Part shown: positions 13,991-26,900 of the stretch, in pieces
Layout: each line of letters begins with the position of its first letter
Numbering within the stretch: the stretch's first letter is position 1
NCBI RefSeq assembly: GCF_905220365.1
Contig: NC_061140.1
Coordinates: forward strand, 622,501-686,500
Direction of reading: 5' to 3'
Source of the DNA: Vanessa cardui
Taxonomy: Eukaryota; Arthropoda; Insecta; Lepidoptera; Nymphalidae
DNA length: 64,000 bases
Position numbers and translations under genes: made by a program
Notes under the pieces: model-generated
Seen by the model: only the letters and a program-made list of their open reading frames with translations
Database searches by the model: none
What the model was told of the DNA's origin: nothing

Positions 13991-14184
13991 AATTTATATT
14001 AATTGAGTAAAAAGCGGTTAGTTTAATATTAGAAACAGACACTCCAATTTAATTATATGTATTGATCATCTAAGACATTAGGTTTGGACACAGCCCCTGG
14101 GAGGTTGTTCACAAACCAGCCATTACATGTAGTATACATGACATGTACTTATTGAACGCATAGTCCTTTGTATAAGTTCACCTT

Positions 14185-14345
14185 AAGGTAAGTGGTCAAA
14201 AACTCATAGGCAAAGAACTATTAACAAACCAACACATCGGCAATTTGTCACTAACTTAGGGAACTAAGATGTAATATCCCTTCTACCTATAGTTACACTA
14301 GCTCACTCACCATTCAAATTGAAACACAACAAGTGTTCTTGTTTT
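14185..14345 (+). repeat. degenerate copy of repeat E
   Basis: Worn match to the interspersed repeat seen in clean form at 17826-18120: AAGTGGTCA, GGGAACTAAGATG, AGTTACACTAGCTCACTCAC and a final AACACAACAA. Confidence 0.55.
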
Positions 14346-14557
14346 GGAGTACAATACAAACATACAATGAGTGGCTTGTAAGCTTGATCTTTGTATATCG
14401 TTCACTAAAATAAACGATCACTATTTCCACGACTATTAATGTAACCAAATAATATTGTCCTTTTTTATATAAAGTCTTCAAAACTATTAAGGACATATAA
14501 AACCGTCCTGACCCTGAAAGGTAAAAATACACAATGGTTCATTGAATAAGTATTAAA

Positions 14558-14705
14558 TTGCCCTGTTCCTTGTATAGTAGCCACTGTCCTAGAAACAGGG
14601 CAACAATAATTGTTGTGATTGTATGTAGGTACAGGTACAAGTATATATAAAAATAGATGATATGTGTTCATCTATTTTTATTTATACATACATGTACCCG
14701 TCCAG
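14558..14705. repeat. two adjacent short inverted repeats
   Basis: The first stem pairs TTGCCCTGTT (about 14558) with AACAGGGCAA (about 14593-14604). The second pairs GTATATATAAAAATAGATGA (14640-14659) with TCATCTATTTTTATTTATAC (about 14668-14688) around a short loop, with weaker pairing continuing outward. They look like parts of a decayed palindromic element, not a known ncRNA. Confidence 0.5.
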
Positions 14706-14774
14706 CCAATATTAGGAAATAAGATGTTATGTCCCTTGTGCCTGAAGCGCAGTGCCGGAAAATACAATACCATA

Positions 14775-14925
14775 TCATTACATAGTATAAAACGAAGTCG
14801 CTTACCGCTGTCTGTCCCTGTGTATGATACACAACGGATTTTAATGCGGTTTTTTAATAGATAGATGCACAATTTAGTAGAGAACCAGTGATTGTTTTAG
14901 AGGTTTTTAAAATACCTAATGGCTG
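14775..14925 (+). mobile_element. Helitron-like fragment, type D
   Basis: Contains ACATAGTATAAAACGAAGTC, CTGTCTGTCCCTGTGTATG, ACACAACGGATTTTAATGCG and the following poly-T. The same blocks occur at 26822-27080 (reverse) and 47390-47645. Confidence 0.55.
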
Positions 14926-15162
14926 GCTGAACACTACGAGATGGATCAAACTAATGTACGCTAGTATTATACACATTAAAAAAGTTTTTCAAAATAGTCC
15001 GCGATCGAAATATCTTACAATAAACATTTTTATCCTTTACTTACTATTTAAACTGCATTTATATTCTGGAACATATTGTTTCCAAATATTATAATAGTCG
15101 ATCTTTAAAAACTTTTCACAAAATTAATTAACCTTATAATTACTTTGATTACAGAGCTAAAA

Positions 15163-18100
15163 ATGGATGACAATAGCGAAATACTAAATAAAATATTGGA
15201 CAAAGTCGCTAAAGAACAGGAATATGAGGACGGCGAAATATCTGTGAAGTCCATATCGAGTGGCGGGGCCAACTACACCAGCTATCTCCATCTCGCCACG
15301 GTCTCAGCACCTGGGAAAGATGATCTGAAACTCTTCGTAAAGGTCGCAGCCATGGGCGAGAAGATGAGAGCATTTGCACCCTTAAGAATTTTCGAAACCG
15401 AAAGCTTCTTTTATAACAATTTGCTTAAAATCTATCAGGACTTAGAGGAACGACATATGGTCCCTGCCGAGCACAGACTTGTCACGCCAAAGTTTTATGC
15501 AAGCAACGACGAATGTTACAAAGAAGCACTAGTTTTAGAAGACATGACATCGAAAGGCTTCCAAGCCTTTGACAGATTTAAGTCGATAGACTGGAAGTAT
15601 GCGTTCAAAAGCGTTCAGAACTTAGGTAAACTGCACGCACTGTCCATCGCATGGTCTATGGACGACCCAGAAGAGTTTCAAAAGACTGCAGGACTGAAGT
15701 CTGATAGCAATATTGAAACAATACTTGAATTTTTGAAGAACGTTACGACCAGCGCTCTGGAAGTGACGAAGCCAGAGAACAAAGAGAGAATGTCGAATTT
15801 TTTAAAGAAAATGACCGTACTGAATGTGTTTGCTGATTTTTATAAGCCCATACGGTGCCCAGTGCTAGCGCATGGGGACTACAGGCCGAGTAACTTACTA
15901 CATAGGGTTCACGATGTAAGTATGTGTAGATGCCTTAAGTTGTTAGAATAATACTGAAGTAATTATATTATTTTTTTTTCATTTATTCAAAAAGGAATGA
16001 AACCCATCGATAATGGTCACCTGGATATTAATCCTCTAAGTCGTGTACCATAAATACGCCGCCAAGTCGTGTCGTTTAATTAAGAGTTATGTCCCTTATA
16101 TACTTTATTCTCAAGTTCTTTTATCAAGTACATGCGAATAAAAAGAACCGTTCTTTCACGATAAACAAAAAAGCCGCTGGTTAAAAATACGCGAAAAAAT
16201 TGGCTAGGGTTTGTCATTGGATAAAAATATTATGACAAAATGTCTTTATAATACCGCTGTTGGGACGTGCATCTCGTGCTGCATTTGACAAGGTATATAT
16301 GTAAATGAATATAAATCTCAAAACGTCCTTGGGATGTAAAGTGATTGATGTCTCGTATGACGAGGTATCCATAAACAACAATGTAATTATTATTTACTTA
16401 TTATTTGCGCATCTGTCTGTCAAATGTTAATCTGACGTGCAAACATTAATTAATTGCAATTATGACACTGCATATAAAATACAAATACATTATACGTCTT
16501 ATACTTTATTATCGTTTATTGCATACATCGCTGCCGGATTTTCAAACTGATAAGAAACTTTATGCAACTGAATTTCCATTTCATATATATATCGAAAGTT
16601 CTGAAAATAACAATCACGGGAAATTCTGTAATTTTAAATTTCAGTATATTAACTGGGTCATCCGACATTTTGGTTTTGAAGTTTGAATAATATTGCCATT
16701 CTTATCTTTCTGGATTACTCAATTACGTAGGGAAACCCACCCATAAAGTATATGAAATTTGTTGACGTTAACTACATTGGAATACCCACTCCAGTGTACC
16801 TTATCTGTCTCTGGGGAACGTCACGTGATCGCTTGTGCACGTTGTCGTGACACCCCAAGGGTTCGGCCAACTAGCGGTCCTCCAAGATGTTTTTTTATTT
16901 TATGGTATAGGTTGGCGGATGAGCATATGGGCCACCTAATTGTCCGTGGTCACCATCATTCATAGACAATGACGCTGTAAGAAATATTAACAATTTCTTA
17001 CATCGTCAATGCGCCACCAACCTTGGGAACTAAGATGCTATGTCCCTTGTGCCTGTAATTACACTGGCTCACTCACCCTCCAAACCGGAACACAACAATA
17101 CTGAGTACTGTTATTTGGCGGTAGAATAACTGATGAGTGGGTGGACCTACCCAGGCGGGCTTGCATAAAGCCCTAACACCAAGTTATCCATCTTACGCTA
17201 TACCTTGAGAAACCAGTGATTCCAGGGTACAGAGAACCCTCCCGGTAATCCATACACGTCTAATAGTTTAAGATGCGCCAACCATTCTGTAATTTAAAGT
17301 CCGGCAAAAATACACTACCGGAACTAAAAGTATATCTTATTATTCAGACAACGAGAAGAACGTGTAAGTTATAATAAGGAAAATACGTAATCAATATAAT
17401 AGGTATATAATTGATCGTTGAATCGAGATTCTAGATAACAACTAGTAAATAATTTGTTATTTCCTTACTGCACACAATGGTTGCCATATAATTTTGTTAC
17501 CTATACCAATAATTTCAGCCTTTGTTTTATCATATACCTCGACAGCTAGGAATCATATGCCCAGCAAAACAATTAGCGAAACTTTCGGTTTCGATACCTT
17601 CCCGATTCTAATCCGATATACCGAATTGTTACTCGTCGAATACATGAATAATTTTATCGAAGGTTATGGGTTTATCTAAAATATTCATATAGTATCGCCA
17701 TATTTTTCGTGGTAAATAATATACCCAAGAAACCTGTATGGTTCGGCTCAATTTTGCCACATATGCTCACCATTCTGCCCTGATGCAGGGTGGTGGAATA
17801 AGCTATGTACTCATTACATCACGTTATTTTATTTTTTATGGTATAGGTTGGAGGACGAGCATATGGGCCACCTGATGGTAAGTGGTCACCATCGGCCATA
17901 GACATTGACGCTGTAAGAATTATTAACTATTCCTAACATCGTCAATGTGCCACCAACCTTGGGAACTAAGATGTTATGTCCCTTGTGCCTGTAGTTACAC
18001 TGGCTCACTCACCCTTCAGACCGGAACACAACAATACTAAGTACTGTTGTTTGGCGGTAGAATAACTGATGAGTGGGTGGTACCTACTCAGACGGACTTG

Positions 18101-21100
18101 CACAAGGCCCTACTACCAAGCGAATATCGAAGTCTTTTCCCAGCTGTGGGATATTAACGAGCAATTATATTCAAATGAATTCATATAGATTTATTTAATT
18201 GTGGTTTATAAAAATACTAAGACAATGAGACAAGAAACGTAACTATGTATAAATATTCAACAGGACGGCGAAGTCGACGTCATCTCCGTGGATTACCAGA
18301 CCTTGCAGATGAGCAGCCCCATCATAGATTTGATGTACTTCATTTTCACCGGCTCCGACAAGAACTTCAGGAAGCATCACATGAAAGACACCATAGAGCA
18401 TTACTACACGGAACTGCGCGCCGCTCTCGAGAGACTCAATTTAAATCCTGATGAAGTTTACTCGAGGGACGACTTCGATTACGAATTACAAAAGGTATAT
18501 ATACATATATAAACACAGATCTTATCAGTAACTAACTGTTCCACGCGAATCCGCCCGCGTCAATCATTCTGGCTTAAACCTGTGGGCGTAAAGTTGCGTT
18601 CCATTGGCTATTAATCTTCCTCAAAAATTGAGCATTTGAATGCAAAAAAAACTCTTAATTTCAAAAATTAGCGTAGTGCTTTAACTTTCTTGACGAAAAC
18701 ATGGAATAATGGTTCCCACCCGGGATTCAAGTCCAAGACCTTAAAGTTTGCATATAAACTAGAGACAAGAATAATAAAAAGAACATGACATACCTACGCG
18801 GTAATAATGTAATGACATATCTTTGTATGTGGCGTTCCCACTTAAATCGGCTGCAGTAATATACAGTTGAATATTAATGACATATTCATTTGAATATATA
18901 CAGGGTTATTGGTAATTCGACGTACATCCGTTAGGAGGTGATAGGGGTAATTATTTGCAATAATTTTAACCCCCATATGTATCATCCAAAAGTGAACCAC
19001 TTTTGAGTTATCACGTTTTTTAGCTTTTTGCAAAGTTTGTCAAAAATGCAAATTCAAAAATTTATTTAGAAAAAAACATCAATCCAAATCATTTTTTTTT
19101 CTTCTAATTTATAGAAACGAATAAACAATGGATATTTTTCAATAGTTAAACAATCTTTATCAGCCCAAATCTAAAAATTGGAGGCGGAAAACGATTTTAT
19201 ACCAATATTTTTTTAATTTTTTTCCTCAGAAATGCCTTAAAAACTAAAAAAAAACAGTATAAAACTTCTTCTACAGATTATTTTAAAAACATAACTGTTT
19301 TCTTAGCTCTCCAAAAATGTATGAAAACTAGGAATTTATTTCAAAGCAGCCGAAATAAAATGACCAGAAAGGACGGTGGTGGGAATTCGTATTCGAACAC
19401 GAACGAACCTTCACTCTTTAAAATTTACACAAAATAATATTCATTAGAAAAATTCTTACTTAACTTAGTTACTGAATACAAGTTTAAAGTAAAATTTAAA
19501 TACACAAACAGTTCAATAGCTAAGTTACAAATGAGACATTTTGTAAAATAGCCCAATTAAAGGTTTAATAAGCGAGTCCTCACAAAAAAACTAAAACTCT
19601 CTACAATAGAGCACAGTAAACACAGCATGGTCTTCAGTGCATCATTCAGGGTTTCTATACTTATCATTATCTTTACGAAGAGATAAAGGAAGATCTGAAA
19701 GGAAGATCTCTTCTTGAGCTAAGTTTATCCTAGCGGATATACGTCGACTTATCAATAACCCTGTATATATTATATTATAGATATGGCCCAGTGGTTAGAA
19801 CGCACGCATCTTAACCGATGATTGCGGGTTCAACCCCAGTCAAGCACCGCTAAATTTTTATGTGCTTAATTTGTGTTTATCATCTTGTACTCGACGGTGA
19901 AGGAAAACATTGTGAGGAAATCTACATGTGACTAATTTAAACGAAATTCTGCCACCATTGGCATTGGAGCAACGTGGCGGAGTATGTTCCAAACCTTCTC
20001 CTCAAGGGCCTTAGTCCAGCTGTGGGAAATTTACAGGCTGCTAATGTAATGTAAATGTCACATATCGAGTTGATGTACATGTAAACAACAAACGTTTTCA
20101 AGCAATATTTAGTAAATAAACAAAAAAAATCAACAACAGCTATTTGATGTCAGTTTAGGGCCATTTCAATGCCTGTAAGATGAATCGTTGAATAGTTCAC
20201 ATTAATTTATTGCCCAAACATTGTCATCAAAATTTTATCCACATACACTACAAACATTTTCAAAGAAGTTACAAAATATAAATCACCTGAGAGCTTCACG
20301 GAACCAAGCCAAATTTTTATCGCTCCGTTTTGACTGAAAAATTAGCCCACATAATTCAGATATTTTTACATATGTATGCTTCTTTATCCTTACCCGCTTT
20401 AATCTTAATAAATCAAATCAAATCAAAATAATCTTTATTCGAGTGGGCTTTTACAAGCACTTTTGAATCGTCAATTAACAGTTAAGTGAAGCTACCACCG
20501 GTTCGGAAAGTAAATTCTACCGAGAAGAACCGGCAAGAAACTCAGTAGTTACTCTTTTTCAACATTTAAAAAATACAATCGTATTAGTTAAATATACGAA
20601 TCATATATAATACAATAATACAATCTACAAAATCTTGTATCGAGTAATACGGCTTTTTTACCAATGTATTTTTTATAAACGATTTGGATTTACGAAGAGT
20701 TTGGCAGTTAAAGCGTTAAATTTTTCCGAAACTTCAGTCGTTTAAAACGGTTTTTTGTGATCTATAAATGGTGTATGGTACATGTTAATTGCATAGAGTT
20801 AAGTGCAAAAATTAAGTGTTACCATTTAAAACCATTTTACAAACAATTTGAGCATTCAACTGTAGCATCAGTTATTCAGATACCCAAAAACCCAAATCCG
20901 TTTGAATATTACAAAATGACAGAAATTTTCACGTTCATAATATTGGTAGGATAAATTATGAGATATATAATCGGTTGAATAAATAACAAGCTTCCTTAAA
21001 GCCGTATTAACCGTGAATATTTAGAATTGAATAAGACCTGATTCGCTGAGCCAAATTCAAAGATTAGACAAATTAAATACAAGAAAAACTCAAATATTAT

Positions 21101-21293
21101 TCTATTCCAGGTGATGCCCTTCGGTCTTCTGATCAGCATGTTCTGCCTTCTCATCATAACGGTTCAAGAGGAGGATGCTCCTAAGGTCAACAAGGACATT
21201 GAGATAAACGACTTCGTCGTCAGCCCGAACGATCTTTACAAGGAGAGGCTCAATGATATTATTGACGATTACATTGATATGGGATTGCTCTAA
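15163..21293 (+). CDS. EcKinase-like small-molecule kinase (ecdysteroid kinase/CHK family, 3 exons, complete)
   Basis: Exons 15163-15915, 18264-18494, 21111-21293 encode 388 residues. The fold is the aminoglycoside-phosphotransferase-like EcKinase family (PF02958/DUF227). The Bombyx founder phosphorylates ecdysteroids at C22; many insect paralogues probably phosphorylate hormones or dietary toxins in the cytosol. Visible marks are a Gly/Ser loop (SSGGANYTS, 32-40), Lys60 in LFVKVA, Glu80 in ETESFFY, the hinge LVLEDM, the catalytic loop HGDYRPSNLL (237-246) with Asp239 and Asn243, and Asp261 in VDYQ. The usual family loop is HGD followed by a Trp-containing stretch and Asn, so Tyr-Arg-Pro is divergent, but all catalytic residues remain. 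The ATG at 15163 is chosen because TTACAG ends at 15154, suggesting a non-coding exon upstream. No signal peptide. The substrate cannot be read from sequence. Confidence 0.92.
16889..17183 (+). repeat. interspersed repeat E in EcKinase intron 1
   Basis: A unit of about 290 bases beginning ATGGTATAGGTTGGCGGA, through GAACTAAGATGCTATGTCCC and ATTACACTGGCTCACTCACC, and ending near AGCCCTAACACCAAG. At least eight recognisable copies occur in the window on both strands. It encodes no protein and its class (SINE or LINE tail) is unclear to me. Confidence 0.75.
17826..18120 (+). repeat. interspersed repeat E, second copy in EcKinase intron 1
   Basis: Near full-length, about 640 bases downstream of the copy at 16889-17183 and in the same orientation. 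It ends about 140 bases before exon 2 (18264). A worn SINE A piece (about 17757-17815) precedes it and another (about 18128-18165) follows. Confidence 0.75.
18895..19769. mobile_element. non-autonomous DNA transposon with terminal inverted repeats of about 34 bp
   Basis: The left end reads TATACAGGGTTATTGGTAAT and continues TCGACGTACATCCG. The right end is its inverse: CGGATATACGTCGACTT, then ATCAATAACCCTGTATATA. The arms match at about 31 of 34 positions and the flanks are TATA-like, consistent with a TA-rich target duplication. The 800 bp interior is AT-rich with no transposase frame. It lies in EcKinase intron 2. The superfamily is not assigned. Confidence 0.75.
19780..20057 (+). mobile_element. 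SINE family A
   Basis: Starts ATGGCCCAGTGGTTAGAACG directly after the right end of the TIR element at 18895-19769. B box GGTTCAACCCC. Ends TTACAGGCTGCTAATGTAAT, so the TTG tail is lost or replaced. Confidence 0.8.
20405..20730 (-). mobile_element. LINE 3' UTR fragment, TTTTGATT-tail lineage
   Basis: Reverse-strand copy: ATCAAATCAAATCAAAATAA at the 3' end, ACAAGCACTTTTGAATCGTC, TACCACCGGTTCGGAAAGTA and GAAGAACCGGCAAGAAACTC. It extends rightward into decayed upstream UTR/ORF sequence. It lies in EcKinase intron 2. Confidence 0.7.
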
Positions 21294-21461
21294 ATATTCT
21301 TAGTTCATAAGTCCTAAAGTTCTCACTTGGCTCAATTTAGTACACTAATCAAAAATACTTTGGATTTAAATAAGTCCAAAGAGATTTCATATTTGACTAA
21401 GTATTTAACGCACATTGGTAGAAGCTGATAGCTACTATTAACAAATCAGATGAAAGTCTAG

Positions 21462-21467
21462 AATAAA
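21462..21467 (+). terminator. candidate poly(A) signal of the EcKinase gene
   Basis: AATAAA about 170 bases after the stop codon that ends at 21293. Confidence 0.45.
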
Positions 21468-22077
21468 TCTTTCTTTGATCAACGTTTCGGAAGCGATAGA
21501 GTTACTCCATATAGTTCTCAATCTACGAGTAATCTTCCACGCTATTGAAAATCAGTGAACTAAATTTAGCCACGTGTAAAACTTTATTTTCAAAACAGAG
21601 TATCATAAAAGGTCACAACTTTCACAAAGTCCAAATTATTTACACAAGAGTCCAAATTATTCGCACTTACCAAAATTTTTTAAATCATATGACCAAAAAG
21701 TTGACCCTTTAAAGTATTATATGAAAGGAAGTCTTTTGTTATGCTCTGTTTTAAAGTATTTTCTTTTATTATTGTGATTTTATTGACGTAATTGCAAAAT
21801 TGATACTCTAAAAATTATGAATTCAAATTAATTATATTTTATGTGTGTTTTGTTTGTAACGATTATTTTGTTTTTTTTATTTTTTATTAGACATTTTCAT
21901 TATTCATTACTATTAGTTTAATTAAAAATATTAATTTGATTGAATTATTAATTAATTATTAATCATAAAATTGTCATTTAATATTTATAATATAAGGTGA
22001 TAAACAATTGAATGCACTTTTGTTACTTTCATCACCTTGTCCCCCATTTTTATAAAGATTTAACAAGAAATCAACAT

Positions 22078-22243
22078 GATCCAGTAGATGTTGAAAAAGA
22101 GTAACTACTGAGTTTCTTGACGGTTCTTCTCGGTAGAATATACTTTTCGAACTTTTCGGTGGTAGCTTCACTTAATTGTTAAATGACGATTCAAAAGTGC
22201 TTGTAAAAGCCTACTTGAATAAAGTTTATTTTGATTTTGATGT
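22078..22243 (+). mobile_element. LINE 3' UTR fragment
   Basis: Contains GAGTAACTACTGAGTTTCTT, GGTTCTTCTCGGTAGAATA, GGTGGTAGCTTCACTTAATT and the end AATAAAGTTTATTTTGATTT. Same lineage as 20405-20730, in the opposite orientation. Confidence 0.75.
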
Positions 22244-22351
22244 GATTTGCTATTCTGAACTTTTAATTACTTCCCTTTTTTGTTATTATTGGTCTCTTGC
22301 AACTCCTGAAATTTCTATTGGATGAAAATACGATATGTGAGGGCAGTGATC

Positions 22352-22434
22352 CATATTAAATTAGAGTGGAGGAATTAGCCGTATTGAATCAGAGTGGACG
22401 AATTAGCCATATTGAATCAGCTTGGAGGAGTGCC
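22352..22434 (+). repeat. three imperfect tandem copies of a 28-base unit
   Basis: ATTAAATTAGAGTGGAGGAA, ATTGAATCAGAGTGGACGAA and ATTGAATCAGCTTGGAGGAG start successive units. The unit resembles the GGAACAGCGTGGTGGAATAT segment of SINE A, so it may be a decayed, internally duplicated SINE. Confidence 0.5.
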
Positions 22435-23029
22435 AAACTCTATCTTCGAGAGCAGTCGTTGTCTAGCACTACAACATCTATTGCAGTAACATTGGGCAGG
22501 TGAAGCAGAAGTTAAATCGTCTATGGGCTAATTATTCTATTAACAAATGTCGAGATATTGTATAGCCGTTGTTGATCGATTTCGGCCAATCAGAACACTC
22601 TATGCATTCTCTTTCTCTCTTGAACTGGGATTAAAACGAAGGATCTCGAGATCTGTAGTCAGATATAAGGCCAAGCAAACAGACATTTATTTATATTATA
22701 TCTGAAATAACTAAACAAACAGGCAAATGAATTAACTGATGATAATGATAAGTTGACACCACTGCCCATGGACATGAAATTCTAGGAAATATTAACCATG
22801 CTTTAAAATGTTACTTTTGGATCAATCTTGAAAACTAAGATGATATTTCGGTGTCGCTTTAATGGTGTCATGATTATTATATTTTTCAGTCAGTGTTTAT
22901 GGTGGAAGGTAATGCGGTGGATAACCACTACACTGTGAATTATATTTACTGATCTAAACAGGTTTTTTACAAAAATATTTTTAAATAAATAAGAGATAGA
23001 CAGTTATTATTATAAAACTTTGTATTCCT

Positions 23030-23035
23030 TTTATT
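23030..23035 (-). terminator. possible poly(A) signal of nrf-6-like copy 2
   Basis: AATAAA on the minus strand, about 940 bases after the stop. No clear canonical hexamer was found closer, so either the 3' UTR is long or a variant signal is used. Confidence 0.25.
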
Positions 23036-23972
23036 AAAAATTATAACGTACCTTATATTTAAAACATAAATTACAAACAATACATTGTATTGATAACGCA
23101 CACAAACATTTTATATTATATTTGAAAGTGTCCTCTACTTTCGGTCAACGTGGACATTTTATAGGCAAATACGATTAGGAGATATCACAGTTGCATTTAA
23201 TTTTTCCTCTCTCATACTTCGATAGATGGAACAATTTTACAAGACTTTACATACTTTCCAAAGCACTGACATATTAACACCTTCAAACTCTCGGCTACTG
23301 ACAAACGATTACTTGACGGAAAATCCAAAACTTTTTACTGGCCTTATAATCTGTATTTCGGTATTTGCAGTAAGCTAATGTAATAATTATAATTTCTTTG
23401 CACAAATTATGCCAAGCTGCTAAGCAAAAGTTGAACACAGAAAATAAATAGGATAACAATAATGAGCAGATACACAAACTTATAATTAATTGTGATGAAA
23501 ATGAACACTAATATTGCTAGCACCCATTCAACATATGGCCTTTGCGAACACACTCAGAGAGCAATTATTACATTTCATTCAAGACCAAATAAATTTATAA
23601 TTACACAATATGACCTTATCACCTCTTAAATTATTAACTCAATGCTTGAATATTATTGCGTTGATCCAAAGTTGGTTCATGACGTAGCAGATTTAAAATA
23701 TAACCAATCTAACCTAAAGACTTGGTGAACAAAAAACCTTATTTAAGTGTTTTTTAACATTGCTTGGACATCCTCTTAAAAGTATATTAAATAAAATAAA
23801 GGCCCTATCCGTTTTGATACAGTTATTTCAATTCTACAGAAATAATTCGGATCTTCAGTAAACCCTATTTGAATCACAGACTCTGATAGATACCACCTTA
23901 ACGAAAAACAGAAAATTATATAATTGTCTTTTTATAAATGTAATAGTCACTCACAATTCCATATTTTTAAAC

Positions 23973-26900
23973 CTAAGCAATGCCTTGAATGTTATTTCTC
24001 TGTGTACTCATTACTAAATCAATTTTGGATGGAGCTGGTTGGCTGGTTTCAGGTGCGACCTTCTTGGTACTATTTAAGCCAATGAGCGCCTTCCAGAGCT
24101 GTATCGAAGGTAATTCAATGAAAAGATATACTGGTATCGCTACGAGGTAGGATAGCACCGTGCCCACTACCAATAAAGAGATCTGAAACAAAACAGAAAC
24201 AAAAATGTTTATTGTACAACACATGTATAAAAGTTTTACGAAATAATTAAAACTATTTAATATACAAAAGGTAGTAGGAAATTATTTGTTATCTCTCCCA
24301 GAAACCTTAATGGGCTTCAAATTGGAACGTTTAAGTCAATAAAGAGCAGCTAGCACTCAAGCAGGTTAAATGATAGGAAAACTGCGTTGGTGTTGGCTGA
24401 TAAACTATTTTTCTATGTTTTTGTTGTTTTTAATTTAAAATAAACATATATATGTAATGGTGACAATCATTAAAAAGGTAAAAAATAAATAAAACATGAA
24501 TTCGAATTTAATGACCATGTAGTTACTTTATAAGTAATGCAGGTATGCATTCATTTTCAACGAAGATCATTTTGAATTCAACTGTGAAGAATGATACATT
24601 TCTTCTAGTTAAATAAAAGTCAATATATAGTATTTAATTACCATGGAGTAGGCGGAAACGTGTCCAATCTGCGTGTTGCAGGCCACAGTCATCCTCATGA
24701 TGATGAAGTGGACAATGAACACGGCGTAAGTCAAACGACCGACGATTTGGAAGCCTTGCCAAGCTAGGATGTCCCTTAAGATAGCTGAAACCGAAAATCG
24801 TTATTTCAGTTAATTTAAACTTAATTGGACTAATTCCAATAGTACTTTTCGCTGTTTTATAAATCCCATAAAACAAAGAAGCAGAATACCTATAGTTAAA
24901 AATACATATGTACATAATAACCACTTTTGTGATGGTTACAAAGAATTAAAATAATAAACTTACATTTGCAATTACTGAGACATCCCAGCAGGAAGATATT
25001 GAAACAGAGTGCGATGATGACTCGGTCGAGTGAGCTGTAGAGAGCAGAGAGCCACTGGGGGGGAGCGGTCTCTCCCAGGAACACCACGCCCGCCAGCGAC
25101 ATGGCGCCCGCCACCGACATCGACGCGTGGAACAACAGCTTAAACCACTGGGCATGATAAAGGTAGATGAATCATAAAGGCGGTTTTACATGCTAGAACA
25201 TAGTGATATCTAACCATAAAAATACAGTGAGGATATAGGAAAACTGTATTTGCTATACACAATGGACCTATTCCAAAGATCGACCACAACAACAACTGGG
25301 CTAAGGCCTCCTCTCCCTTTGAGGAGAAGGTTTGGAACATATTCCACCACGCTGTTCTAAAGATAAAGATCCATTGTGTAAATCGATATATTAATATTTC
25401 TTCTTAAAATCTTTATAACATTTGTTTTTATTCAGACTGTAGTCAGTCTGCGCCCCCCGATCTATCGAAACTATAACTTTGGGCAAACAATGACATTAGC
25501 AGTTTAGTTTATTTTGATATTATTTCGTTATTCTCGCAGATTAATGACAGACTCACCCTTAAATCATAACACGACATTACTGAATAACTCGTAATGGCGA
25601 CAAAGCACTAGAACCTTTTTATAAATTTCCTAATTACCTTTACTTCACTGAGCTTGTAGCCAATAGTCTGGTTATGGTAATATATGAAGGCGGTGGCTAG
25701 GCCGAATAAATATCCGGAGAGATTCATCCAAACTGGTAAGTACAATATCTTCATTATCCGTGAACCTCTGAACATGCTACTGACGATCCTGAAAACGATG
25801 TATAATTTAGTAATCTCCTGAACACACGTGCACTCTCCATTCCCTAAGAATCAAGTCAAGTTCAAGCGCTGCGATACGGAGGAATTCTGGCTTGAAGCGG
25901 CAGATCTGCAGCATTATACAGACCAAATATATTTAATGCATTGAACGATCTCATGGAGAAACCTGAATTTCATGAATCGTGAACACTTAACTTCAAACTT
26001 CGTACATTCCTTCAGAACCAATGTGGAAATTATATGGTGTAACCAAAAAGGTGACTTTCGTGTCGATTGATTGTTCGATTCATTAATAGATCTTTCAAAA
26101 TTTCAAACCCATTCTTAAATAATTTTAATGCAAATAAAATTTTATGATTACAAATAAATGTCTTCCGGATTTCTTATAGAAGTTAACTTTTATAAAGAAA
26201 GCCATGGATTTAATATAAGAAAAAAATTAGCCATGCGTTTTTAGACGGTAACCCTCAGTAAATTTTTACTTTAAATTGAATTCCGTAACAAGACGATACA
26301 AACTTGCTTTTTCAACCGACTTCCAAAAGGAGGAGGTTATCAATTCGTCTGTATTTTTTTTTTTTTTTTTTTTTTTATGTTTGTTACCTCATAACTTTTC
26401 ACTGGGTGGACCGATTTTGATAATTTTTTTTTTGTTTGAAAGGTAGTGCTTCCCGTGGGGTCCCATTTTTTTATTTTTTTTTCCGATGATGGTATCCATG
26501 TGAAAACGACATAAGTCTTAAATTTGCGTTATGTATATGCGCGACAAATAGGTGAATAACTGAAAATCACGTTAACCAATTTTGATAATTCTTTTTTTAT
26601 TATGAAATATATACTTCAAGGATAATTTGGTGAAAGTTTGGTAAGGTTCTGAGCACAGGATCCATGACAAAGTGACGGAACGGAAGGGAACGGAACAATT
26701 CTGAGGAGCACGTTAGCGATACTCGGTCGAATCTTTTATTTATAGGTTATTTGGATATTTGAGTCACCTTCCGTAATGTGGTTATGTTTATCTAATTATC
26801 ATAGTCGAATATTATAATCAACTTGCTACCCACCCCGGCTTCGCACGGGTGCAATACTGATACTAAATATACTACAGAATTTGTTTATATGCGACATCAC

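Larger units (their letters stand above)
8876..15154. other. spacer between nrf-6-like copy 1 and the EcKinase gene
   Basis: From 9205 to about 11950 I see AT-rich sequence, short homopolymers (poly-T near 9316) and no gene, repeat family or open frame worth reporting. The right half holds the SINE, LINE, Helitron-like and hairpin features listed separately. A 5' non-coding exon of the kinase gene could lie here; I cannot identify one. Confidence 0.6.
21294..23972. other. convergent intergenic region between EcKinase and nrf-6-like copy 2
   Basis: Both flanking genes end into this stretch. It holds a LINE tail (22078-22243), a short tandem repeat (22352-22434) and a worn repeat E piece (22740-22870). 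The rest is AT-rich with no supported gene. TTTATT at 23030-23035 reads AATAAA on the minus strand and could end a long 3' UTR of the acyltransferase. Confidence 0.55.

Noticed and set aside
20757..20954. Possible extra exon of the EcKinase gene
   Set aside because: The kinase already joins in phase from 18494 to 21111, and this frame has no kinase-family features.
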